This document shows positions 57,169-64,000 of a stretch of DNA of 64,000 bases, piece after piece (positions within the stretch are counted from its first letter, which is position 1; each line of letters opens with the position of its first letter). The stretch comes from Streptomyces tanashiensis. GTDB lineage: Bacteria > Actinomycetota > Actinomycetes > Streptomycetales > Streptomycetaceae. The notes under the pieces were generated by a model that saw nothing but the letters and a program-made list of their open reading frames with translations, did not search any database and was not told where the DNA came from. Both the position numbers and the translations under genes were made by a program. The stretch spans positions 744,001 through 808,000 of the forward strand of contig NZ_BMRZ01000003.1 in the NCBI RefSeq assembly GCF_014648895.1, written 5' to 3'.

Positions 57169-58110
57169 GTGAGTACGAGTCCCGAGATCCGCACGCTGCC
57201 CGTTCCCGATGGCCTGGAGGGCGAGCGCGTCGACGCCGCCATCGCCCGAATGTTCGGGTTCTCCCGTACGAAGGCGGCCGAGCTGGCCGCCGCAGGGAAG
57301 GTCCAGGTCGACGGCTCCGTCGTCGGCAAGTCCGAGCGGGTCAGCGGCGGCGCGTGGCTCGAGGTCGAGATGCCCGGCGCGGCCGCGCCCGTGCAGATCG
57401 TCGCGGAGCCCGTCGAGGGCATGGAGATCGTCCACGACGACGACGACATCGTCGTGATCATGAAGCCGATCGGCGTCGCCGCGCACCCCAGCCCCGGCTG
57501 GACCGGCACCACGGTCATCGGCGGCCTCGCCGCCGCCGGGTACCGCATCTCCACCTCCGGCGCCGCCGAGCGCCAGGGCATCGTGCACCGCCTCGACGTC
57601 GGCACCTCCGGTCTGATGGTGGTCGCGAAGTCGGAGTACGCGTACACCTCGCTCAAGCGCCAGTTCAAGGAGCGCACGGTCGACAAGCGCTACCACGCGC
57701 TGGTCCAGGGCCACCCGGACCCGATGAGCGGCACCATCGACGCGCCGATCGGCCGGCACCCGAACCACGACTACAAGTGGGCGGTCACCGCCGACGGCAA
57801 GGCCTCCGTCACGCACTACGACCTCATCGAGGCGTACCGGTCGGCCTCGCTGCTCGACATCAAGCTGGAGACGGGCCGCACCCACCAGATCCGGGTGCAC
57901 ATGTCCGCGCACCGCCACCCCTGCGTCGGCGACCTCACCTACGGCGCCGACCCGACGCTCGCCAAGCGCCTCGGCCTGACCCGGCAGTGGCTGCACGCCG
58001 TCCGCCTCGGCTTCGAGCACCCGGGCGACGGCTCCTGGGTCGAGTTCGCCAGCACCTACCCCGAGGACCTGCAGAAGGCCCTCGACCGGATCGCGGCGGA
58101 GAGCCGGTGA
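57169..58110 (+). CDS. RluD-family ribosomal large-subunit pseudouridine synthase
   Basis: The 313-residue protein has an N-terminal S4 RNA-binding domain ([29 protein letters not shown] in pieces) and the RluA/RluD catalytic domain with the nucleophilic Asp in [16 protein letters not shown] and the conserved [10 protein letters not shown]. It isomerises uridines in 23S rRNA. The GTG probably starts a leaderless message. lspA-rluD adjacency is common in bacteria. The stop overlaps the next gene. Confidence 0.94.
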   Translation: MSTSPEIRTLPVPDGLEGERVDAAIARMFGFSRTKAAELAAAGKVQVDGSVVGKSERVSGGAWLEVEMPGAAAPVQIVAEPVEGMEIVHDDDDIVVIMKPIGVAAHPSPGWTGTTVIGGLAAAGYRISTSGAAERQGIVHRLDVGTSGLMVVAKSEYAYTSLKRQFKERTVDKRYHALVQGHPDPMSGTIDAPIGRHPNHDYKWAVTADGKASVTHYDLIEAYRSASLLDIKLETGRTHQIRVHMSAHRHPCVGDLTYGADPTLAKRLGLTRQWLHAVRLGFEHPGDGSWVEFASTYPEDLQKALDRIAAESR

Positions 58111-58574
58111 CCGCCTCGTACGCCGTCCGTGAGGCGGTCGTCACCGAGGACCGCGAGGCGTGCTTCGCGGTCCGCCGCGAGGTCTTCGTCGTGGAGCAGG
58201 GCGTCCCGCAGGAGCTGGAGTACGACACGTACGACGCGACCGCCGTGCATGTGCTCGCGGTCCGCGCGGACGGGGTGGCGCTGGGCACCGGGCGCCTGCT
58301 GCACGGGGCGGACGCGGCCGGCAGGACCGGAGGCGACGCTTCGGTGGGCTCGCTCGGCCGGCTCGCGGTCACCCAGGCCGCGCGCGGCCTCGGGGTCGGC
58401 GCGGCGCTCGTGCGGGGCATCGAGGACGTGGCGCGGGAGCGCGGTCTGAGCGCCGTCGACCTGCACGCGCAGACCCACGCGCTGGGCTTCTACGAGCGGC
58501 TCGGGTACGTGGCGTACGGCCCCGAGTTCCCGGACGCGGGGATGCCGCACCGGGCCATGCGGCGCACACTCTAA
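58107..58574 (+). CDS. GNAT-family N-acetyltransferase (ElaA/YjcF-like)
   Basis: The 155-residue protein has the GNAT acetyl-CoA motif ([31 protein letters not shown] in pieces) and ends [29 protein letters not shown], with [22 protein letters not shown] at the start, typical of the ElaA/YjcF-like group. Substrate is unknown. Its GTG overlaps the upstream stop codon. Confidence 0.9.
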   Translation: MTASYAVREAVVTEDREACFAVRREVFVVEQGVPQELEYDTYDATAVHVLAVRADGVALGTGRLLHGADAAGRTGGDASVGSLGRLAVTQAARGLGVGAALVRGIEDVARERGLSAVDLHAQTHALGFYERLGYVAYGPEFPDAGMPHRAMRRTL

Positions 58575-58592
58575 AGCCGCCAGCGGGGGCGA

Positions 58593-58623
58593 TTGACTCC
58601 AAAACGGACGTACGTGACAGGGT
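58593..58623 (+). promoter_or_regulatory. Candidate promoter of the antiporter gene
   Basis: TTGACT (58593-58598) and CAGGGT (58618-58623) lie 19 bp apart, and the GTG start follows 6 nt later without a Shine-Dalgarno, suggesting a leaderless message. Confidence 0.5.
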
Positions 58624-58629
58624 GGGGCC

Positions 58630-60216
58630 GTGGATCAATTGGCCCTGCTCTTCCTGCTGCTCCTCGGCGCCCTGCTCACCGTCCCCCTGGGTGACCGGCT
58701 CGGACTGCCCGCGCCCGTCCTGATGACCCTCGTCGGGATCGCGCTGGCCTTCCTGCCCTTCGTACCGAACGTCGACATCCCGCCGGAGTTCATCCTCCCG
58801 CTGGTGCTGCCGCCGCTGCTGTACGCCTCCGTGCAGCGGACCTCCTGGAGGCAGTTCGCGGCCAACAGGCGGCCCATCTTCCTGCTCGCGGTCGCCCTGG
58901 TCTTCGTCACCACGGCCGCCGTCGGCGCGGTCGCGCACTCGCTCGTGCCGGGCCTTCCACTGGCCGCCGCCCTGGCGCTGGGCGCCCTCGTCGCCCCGCC
59001 GGACCCGGTCGCCGCCACCGCCGTCGCGGGCTCGCTCGGGCTGCCCCGCCGGCTCGTGTCGATCCTGGAGGGCGAGGGGCTCTTCAACGACGTCACCGCG
59101 ATCGTGCTCTACCACGTGGCGATCGCCGCCGTCGTCAGCGGCTCCTTCTCCTGGCCCCAGGCGCTCGGCGAGTTCGTGCTGTCCGCCGTCGTCGCCGTCG
59201 TCGTGGGTCTCGCGCTCGGCTGGCTCTGCAACAAGCTCATCGGACTCCTCGGCGACGCCACCCTGCAGACCGGCCTCACCCTCCTCGTCCCCTTCGTGAG
59301 CTACGTCCTGGCCGAGGAGCTGCACGGCTCCGGCGTCCTCGCCGTCCTGATCACCGCGCTCTTCCTGGCCGAGCACGCGGCCGACGCCGACGACGTCATG
59401 GGCCGGCTCGCCGGGCAGACCTTCTGGCAGATCGTCGACACCCTCGTCACCGGCATCGCCTTCGGCCTCATCGGCCTGGAGCTCGTGCACGTCTTCGGGG
59501 TCGCCGAGGGCCGCGGGTGGGAGATGCTCGGCTGGGGCGCCGCCGTGGTCGGCGTGGTCGTCGGCGTCCGCCTCCTCTGGCTGCTCCCCGCCACCTGGCT
59601 GGCGAAGAGGCTGCACACGCTCCGGGACGTCGACGAGGAGATCCCGATGAGCTGGCGGGAGACCGTCGTCATGTGGTGGGCCGGGATGCGCGGGGTGGCC
59701 TCGGTCGCGCTGGCGCTCGCCATCCCGCTGCGCACCCACGACGGCGAGCCCTTCCCCGGCCGCGACGAGATCGTCTTCATCGCCTTCTGTGTGATCATCG
59801 CCACCCTCGTCTTCCAGGGCCTCACCCTGCCCTGGCTGGTCAAGCGGCTCGGGGTGAAGGCCGACACGGACGCCGAGCGCGCCCTGGAGCGGGAGCTCGC
59901 GATCCGTGCCGCGAAGGCGGCCAGGCGCAGGCTCAAGGAGATCGAGGAGGTCGAGGACCTGCCCGAGGAGGTCCAGGAGCGGCTGCTGCGCGGGGCGTAC
60001 GACATCGGGGCGCGGATCAGCCCCGACATGGTGGACGACGAGCGGCGGGCCGCCTTCGTGGAGCGGACGAAGCGGTTCAAGGCGGTGCAGCGGATCCAGC
60101 GGGAGCTGATGTCGGCCGCCCGGCACGAGGTGCTCGCGGCCCGCAACGAGCCCGGCGCCGACCCCGAGGTGGTGGACCGGGTGCTGCGCCACCTGGACGT
60201 CCGCAGCATGCGCTGA
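58630..60216 (+). CDS. NhaP-type Na+/H+ antiporter (CPA1 family)
   Basis: The 528-residue membrane protein has about twelve helices with CPA1 motifs: APPDPVAATAV and the ion-binding EGEGLFNDVTAIVLYHVA, and MRGVASVALALAIP. A cytoplasmic, highly charged C-terminal tail of about 110 residues (EIEEVEDLPEEVQERLLRGAYD...) could sense pH or bind partners. It should exchange sodium or potassium for protons. It is followed 38 bp later by the hydrolase gene. Confidence 0.92.
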   Translation: MDQLALLFLLLLGALLTVPLGDRLGLPAPVLMTLVGIALAFLPFVPNVDIPPEFILPLVLPPLLYASVQRTSWRQFAANRRPIFLLAVALVFVTTAAVGAVAHSLVPGLPLAAALALGALVAPPDPVAATAVAGSLGLPRRLVSILEGEGLFNDVTAIVLYHVAIAAVVSGSFSWPQALGEFVLSAVVAVVVGLALGWLCNKLIGLLGDATLQTGLTLLVPFVSYVLAEELHGSGVLAVLITALFLAEHAADADDVMGRLAGQTFWQIVDTLVTGIAFGLIGLELVHVFGVAEGRGWEMLGWGAAVVGVVVGVRLLWLLPATWLAKRLHTLRDVDEEIPMSWRETVVMWWAGMRGVASVALALAIPLRTHDGEPFPGRDEIVFIAFCVIIATLVFQGLTLPWLVKRLGVKADTDAERALERELAIRAAKAARRRLKEIEEVEDLPEEVQERLLRGAYDIGARISPDMVDDERRAAFVERTKRFKAVQRIQRELMSAARHEVLAARNEPGADPEVVDRVLRHLDVRSMR

Positions 60217-60254
60217 CGGCCGGGCCGCCGGCGGCGGGTGGCAGGATGGGACGC

Positions 60255-60824
60255 ATGGACATCATGCTCTTCCACTCGGCCTACGGGCTGACCCCTTCCG
60301 TCGAGGCGGCCGCCGAGCGGCTCCGGGCCGCCGGGCACCAGGTCTGGACCCCGGACCTCTACGACGGCCGGACGGTCGGGACGGTCGAGGAGGGCGTGGC
60401 GCTCCGGGACGAGATCGGCAAGGACGAGCTGCTGAAGCAGGCGGTCCTGGCCGCCGCCCCCTACTCCGAGCGGGGCCTGGTCTACATGGGCCTCTCCCTC
60501 GGGGCCTCGATCGCGCAGACCCTGGCGCTCGGGGACGAGAAGGCGCGCGGGCTGCTCCTGTTCCACGGCACCTCGGACCTGGCGGAGTCCGCCTCGGTGG
60601 ACGAGCTGCCGGTCCAGCTGCACGTGGCCGAGCCGGACCCCTTCGAGACGGACGACTGGCTGTCCTCCTGGTACCTCCAGATGCGCAAGGCCGGGGCGGA
60701 CGTGGAGATCTACCGCTACCGGGGCGCGGGGCACGTGTACACGGACCCGGAGCTGCCCGACTGGGACGAGGAGGCGGCGGAGCGGACCTGGTCGGTGGCG
60801 CTCTCCTTCCTCGACAGCCTGTAG
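60255..60824 (+). CDS. Dienelactone-hydrolase-family alpha/beta hydrolase
   Basis: The 189-residue protein has the alpha/beta-hydrolase fold of the dienelactone hydrolase family, with nucleophile elbow GLSLGAS (Ser where classical enzymes have Cys), acid in AEPDPFE and His in GAGHVYTD. Ser in place of Cys means it is probably not a true dienelactone hydrolase. ATG 60255 follows CAGGAT by 7 nt; ATG 60246 is an alternative. A convergent terminator follows. Confidence 0.87.
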   Translation: MDIMLFHSAYGLTPSVEAAAERLRAAGHQVWTPDLYDGRTVGTVEEGVALRDEIGKDELLKQAVLAAAPYSERGLVYMGLSLGASIAQTLALGDEKARGLLLFHGTSDLAESASVDELPVQLHVAEPDPFETDDWLSSWYLQMRKAGADVEIYRYRGAGHVYTDPELPDWDEEAAERTWSVALSFLDSL

Positions 60825-60840
60825 GACGGTACGGAAGAGG

Positions 60841-60876
60841 GGTGTGGCCCCCGGGGAGTTCCCCGGGGGCCACACC
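60841..60876. terminator. Bidirectional terminator
   Basis: GGTGTGGCCCCCGGGGA and its complement form a perfect 17-bp stem with a 2-nt loop between the convergent hydrolase and metalloprotease genes. Confidence 0.9.
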
Positions 60877-60896
60877 TGTGTGCTTCAGGCACTCCG

Positions 60897-61892
60897 TCAG
60901 GCGCGGTACGCGGTCCAGGAGTCGTTCATGCGGGTCACCTGGCCGGAGGTGAACTGGTACATGCAGGAGTCGTACGTGTAGTCCATGAAGTTGTGGATCG
61001 GGTCCACACCGGCCTTCGAGGTGCAGGAGTCACGGCCGGTCGGGCACTCGTACGCGGGGGTCTTCTCGGCCGGGGTGTCGGAGACGTAGTCGCCGTTGCC
61101 CGTGCAGCCGCCCTGGAAGGTGTGGTACAGGCCCATCCAGTGGCCGACCTCGTGGGTGGCGGTGTCGCCCTCGTTGTAGTTGGCCGCGGAGCCGCCGGGG
61201 ACCGAGGCGTCGAGGATGACGACGCCGTCCATCTTCGGGCTGGCCTTGTACGAGGACGGGAAGGTCGCCCAGCCGAGCAGGCCGCCGCCGAGCTTGGCGG
61301 TGTAGACGTTCAGCGCGTTGGCGCCGCCCTTGCGCAGGGTGTTCTTCATGTCCTTCTCGGCCTGGGTGCCGTCGGACAGGTTGTACCAGGTGGCGTTGTC
61401 CGTGTAGTCGGTCCCGGCCAGGGTGAACTGGAAGTTGGTGTTCGCGTTGCCGGTGCCCTGGCCGCCGTAGGCCGCGTTCAGGACCGCCATCTGGTTGTTG
61501 ATGGCGGTGCTGGACAGCTTGCCCGTGGTGCCGCTGTGGACGACGTGGAAGTAGACCGGGATGTTCACCACGGCGGCGGCGCCGGCGGAGGCGCTGAGCC
61601 GGCCGGAGGAGCGGGCCGCGGAGAGCTTCTTCTTCAGGTCGTCGTCCATGGCCTTGGCCTTGGACGCGGTGACCTCGTTGGGCTCGGCGTCGTGGTCCGC
61701 GGCGCCGCGCGCCTTGCGGGCGCCGGAGAGCGCCGTCGTGCCGTCCGCGCACTCCTCGGCGGAGGCCAGAGCGGCTCCGGCCGGGGCGGCGACGGGGGCG
61801 GAGAGCGGGGCGATGGCCAGGGTTCCGGCCAGAACGGCGGTGCCCATCAGACGACGTGTCATACGCGGCGATATGCGGACAAGAGCACGCAC
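60897..61892 (-). CDS. Secreted zinc metalloprotease, M43 (cytophagalysin-like)
   Basis: The 331-residue preproprotein has a signal peptide ([31 protein letters not shown] region, residues about 10-40), a propeptide and a protease domain with the metzincin motif [11 protein letters not shown] and Met-turn segment [14 protein letters not shown]. Cys pairs in the C-terminal part ([22 protein letters not shown]) suggest disulfides. GTG 61892 is preceded by AAGGAG. It should act outside the cell as an endopeptidase. The 297-bp gap upstream carries its promoter and phoD's terminators. Confidence 0.9.
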   Translation of the reverse strand: MRALVRISPRMTRRLMGTAVLAGTLAIAPLSAPVAAPAGAALASAEECADGTTALSGARKARGAADHDAEPNEVTASKAKAMDDDLKKKLSAARSSGRLSASAGAAAVVNIPVYFHVVHSGTTGKLSSTAINNQMAVLNAAYGGQGTGNANTNFQFTLAGTDYTDNATWYNLSDGTQAEKDMKNTLRKGGANALNVYTAKLGGGLLGWATFPSSYKASPKMDGVVILDASVPGGSAANYNEGDTATHEVGHWMGLYHTFQGGCTGNGDYVSDTPAEKTPAYECPTGRDSCTSKAGVDPIHNFMDYTYDSCMYQFTSGQVTRMNDSWTAYRA

Positions 61893-62080
61893 GGGTGACT
61901 CCTTGCGGGGGGTTGTGGAGAGGGACTTCCTCGCCACCGCCCGGAGATTACGCGTCCATGTCAGAGGTCGTTGAGGATTGATCAAGCCCAATCATTCGTG
62001 CGGCAATTCGGGGCATCGGGAAGAAAAACTTGCGTCGCTTCCAGGGTTTGAGACGTGGACGTAACGAACGAGGTGACGGA

Positions 62081-62126
62081 GGCGGGTGGTGTGTCCGGAT
62101 TCGATCGCCGAAACCCACCACCCGCC
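62081..62126 (-). terminator. Hairpin downstream of phoD
   Basis: GGCGGGTGGTG and CACCACCCGCC form a perfect 11-bp stem with a 24-nt loop. A second small inverted repeat (GATCTC/GAGATC, 62137-62160) lies nearer the phoD stop codon. The rest of 61893-62189 shows no gene. Confidence 0.7.
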
Positions 62127-62189
62127 GTAGCGATGTGATCTCCCGTTAACAGAAGAGATCATGGCTGAAAATCGCCGTCAGGACGGCGG

Positions 62190-63839
62190 TTACAGCACCG
62201 GCTGGTACACCCGCTCGACACGCTGCGTTCCGCTCAGCGTCCGGTACGAGCGTGCCCAGGCCGTCGTCGCGGCCGGGTCCGCCTTGTCGGAGACCGTGTA
62301 GTAGTCCATCTGCGAGCGCGCGGCGGTCACGTCGAGCACGCCGTAGCCGTGGTGGTCCATGTCCACCCACTTCACATGGCGGTTGGCGGCCTTCACGGCG
62401 CCCGCGGCCACCACCGAGAGCGTCCCGGGCGCCACGTGCAGGAGGTCGTCCAGGTTGTCCGAGGTCACCGAGGTGACCACGAACTCGGTCGCCGCCGAGG
62501 CCGAGAGCGGATACGTCGCGGCCTTCACCGGCACGTCGTTGGCCCAGGCCATGTGGATGTCACCGGTCAGGAAGACCGTGTTCCGGATCGCCCGCGCGGT
62601 CAGGTGCGCGAGCAGCTCCTTGCGGTCGTCCGTGTAGCCGTCCCACTGGTCGACGTTGACCGCGAGCCCCTCCTTCGGCAGGCCCATCAACTCGGCGAGC
62701 GGCTCCAGGAGGTGGGCGGGCAGGGCGCCGAAGGCGACCGGCGAGATCATCACCGAGGTGCCGACCAGCTGCCAGGTCGCGTCCGAACCGGCCAGCCCGG
62801 CCTTGAGCCAGTCCAGCTGCGCGCGGCCGGTGATGCTCCGCTCCGGGTCGTCGACCGTGCCGCTGCCCGCCTTCGCCGGCGCGGACCGGAACGAACGCAG
62901 GTCGAGCAGATGCAGATCGGCCAGCCTGCCGAAGCGCAGGCGCCGGAAGACCGTGCCCTCCGTGGAGGCGCGGACCGGCATCCACTCGAAGTAGGCCTGC
63001 TTCGCGGCGGCCACCCGGGCCGCCCACTCGCCCTCGGCGCCGGGGGTGTGGTTCTCGGCCCCGCCCGACCAGGCGTCGTTGGCGAACTCGTGGTCGTCCC
63101 AGATGGCGATCACCGGGTGCGCCGCGTGCAGCGCCTGGAGGTCGGCGTCCGTCTTGTACTTCCCGTGCCGGGTGCGGTAGTCGGCGAGCGAGACGATCTC
63201 GTGGCGCGGCTCGTGCTGCCGGACGACGTACTTCGCCTCGGGGTAGGCGCCGGTGGCGTACTCGTAGAGGTAGTCGCCGAGATGGAGGACGGCGTCCAGG
63301 TCGGCGCGGGCCGCGAGATGGCGGTAGGCCGAGAAGTGGCCCGACTCCCAGTTGGCGCAGGAGACGACACCGAAGCGGACGCCGGGCGCGGCGGTGTCGG
63401 CGGCCGGCGCCGTGCGGGTGCGCGCGGAGGGGGAGACGGCGGTGCCCGCGGTGAAGCGGAACCAGTAGGCGGTGGACGGGCGCAGGCCCCGGACGTCGGC
63501 CTTCACCGTGTGGTCGGAGGCGGCGCTCGCCGTGGTGGTGCCGGAGGCGACGACCCGGGCGAAGGAGCGGTCCTCGGCGAGCTCCCAGCCGACCTGGACG
63601 TCGGGGCCGAGGCCCGATCCGGGAACGGCCTCGGGGGTGGGGGTGACGCGCGTCCAGAGCAGGACGCCGTCGGGCAGCGGGTCGCCGGAGGCGACGCCGT
63701 GGACGAAGGAGGGTGCCCCGGTGTCCGCGAGGGCCGGTGAGGCCGCGCCCAGGAGGGCGGGCGCGACGGCGGCGGTGGCGGCGGCGGCCTTGACGACCGA
63801 GCGCCGGGTGGGGGCAGGAGATATGAAACGACTGGTCAC
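62190..63839 (-). CDS. phoD: Alkaline phosphatase/phosphodiesterase PhoD
   Basis: The 549-residue exported enzyme starts with a Tat signal peptide ([21 protein letters not shown], twin Arg at 12-13) and a Fn3-like N-terminal domain, then the PhoD metallophosphatase domain: [35 protein letters not shown] and LTGDIHMAW supply the Fe/Ca ligands. It releases phosphate from organic esters under phosphate starvation. The GTG 63839 has no ribosome site; TAATCT ends 8 nt upstream inside a palindrome. Confidence 0.95.
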   Translation of the reverse strand: MTSRFISPAPTRRSVVKAAAATAAVAPALLGAASPALADTGAPSFVHGVASGDPLPDGVLLWTRVTPTPEAVPGSGLGPDVQVGWELAEDRSFARVVASGTTTASAASDHTVKADVRGLRPSTAYWFRFTAGTAVSPSARTRTAPAADTAAPGVRFGVVSCANWESGHFSAYRHLAARADLDAVLHLGDYLYEYATGAYPEAKYVVRQHEPRHEIVSLADYRTRHGKYKTDADLQALHAAHPVIAIWDDHEFANDAWSGGAENHTPGAEGEWAARVAAAKQAYFEWMPVRASTEGTVFRRLRFGRLADLHLLDLRSFRSAPAKAGSGTVDDPERSITGRAQLDWLKAGLAGSDATWQLVGTSVMISPVAFGALPAHLLEPLAELMGLPKEGLAVNVDQWDGYTDDRKELLAHLTARAIRNTVFLTGDIHMAWANDVPVKAATYPLSASAATEFVVTSVTSDNLDDLLHVAPGTLSVVAAGAVKAANRHVKWVDMDHHGYGVLDVTAARSQMDYYTVSDKADPAATTAWARSYRTLSGTQRVERVYQPVL

Positions 63840-64000
63840 GGGCAGTCAGATTACTGACGAGTACGCCCGAGGGGCAGTCCCGTGCCGGAAGTTCGCCGAC
63901 TCGTCGCCCCGCGGACGCCTCGGCCGGGATTCCCGTCCCTGAACGTCTGGTGCCGGACGCCTCGGTTCCGGAAAAAGCCTGGGTCCCGGAAGCACCCCCT
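63840..64000 (-). promoter_or_regulatory. phoD upstream region
   Basis: Next to the start codon is a perfect 5-4-5 palindrome (GTCAG ATTA CTGAC, 63845-63858) overlapping a -10-like TAATCT read on the minus strand. A PHO-box-like pair GTTCGCC-GACT-CGTCGCC (63891-63907, plus strand) is weak. No gene is seen to the window end. Confidence 0.45.

Noticed and set aside
63891..63907. PHO box for PhoP upstream of phoD
   Set aside because: Only one unit (GTTCGCC) is close to GTTCACC, the second matches about 4 of 7 positions, and it runs opposite to the gene. Too weak to call.

Overview
The window is chromosomal DNA from a high-GC actinomycete, almost certainly Streptomyces. The evidence is third-position G/C in nearly every codon, many GTG starts, a division and cell-wall (dcw) cluster running rsmH-ftsL-ftsI-murE-murF-mraY-murD-ftsW-murG-ftsQ-ftsZ-pgeF-yggS-sepF-yggT-divIVA-ileS, a trp attenuator coding for three consecutive Trp, an actinobacterial ileS T-box and a class II DAHP synthase. 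It is core, not accessory, DNA: I see no prophage, transposase, CRISPR array, rRNA or tRNA. The order from ftsZ to phoD is the one I recall from S. coelicolor (ftsZ SCO2082, phoD SCO2068); no database was consulted.

Left part (1-33475): a truncated D-lactate-dehydrogenase-like gene; a TrpE-TrpG fusion behind its attenuator; a large secreted amidase; class II DAHP synthase; an iron-storage pair (bfd/bfr); a molybdopterin oxidoreductase; a His-rich DUF4396 membrane protein with a copper-repressor-like operator; nfo; a four-PASTA Ser/Thr kinase; thiO-thiS-thiG behind a TPP riboswitch; a ferredoxin reductase; an Rv2175c-like DNA-binding protein; thiE; metF; a Tyr/Gln-rich membrane protein; a phytoene-desaturase-like oxidoreductase; DUF4126; a TetR/ABC operon with a degenerate ATPase; a HEPN protein; a methyltransferase; DUF3040; a MoxR-DUF58-transglutaminase operon; and a beta-carbonic anhydrase.

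Middle (33600-51521): the dcw cluster, read left to right with overlapping or nearly abutting genes from rsmH to ftsQ. A regulated promoter region precedes ftsZ, and the divisome/polarity set (sepF, yggT, divIVA) follows. Right part (51900-64000): ileS on the opposite strand with a translational T-box leader, a DksA-like zinc-finger protein with a histone-H1-like tail, lspA, an RluD-type pseudouridine synthase, a GNAT acetyltransferase, a Na+/H+ antiporter, a dienelactone-hydrolase-like protein, a secreted M43 metalloprotease and Tat-exported PhoD.

The signal that gene calling does not explain is a family of three dispersed intergenic elements of about 220-250 bp (12471-12692, 27790-28038, 51618-51856). 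Each is built of three hairpins: two mutually inverted arm hairpins around a GC-rich central hairpin. Paired bases change together between copies and arms (TTCCGC/GCGGAA against TCCCGC/GCGGGA; GTTGTG/CACAAC against GTGTG/CACAC), so the fold itself appears to be conserved. One copy carries a further small hairpin inserted in one arm. Regulatory RNAs and operators are also well represented: trp attenuator, TPP riboswitch, ileS T-box, an iron-box-like site, a CsoR-like palindrome and two TetR-like palindromes.
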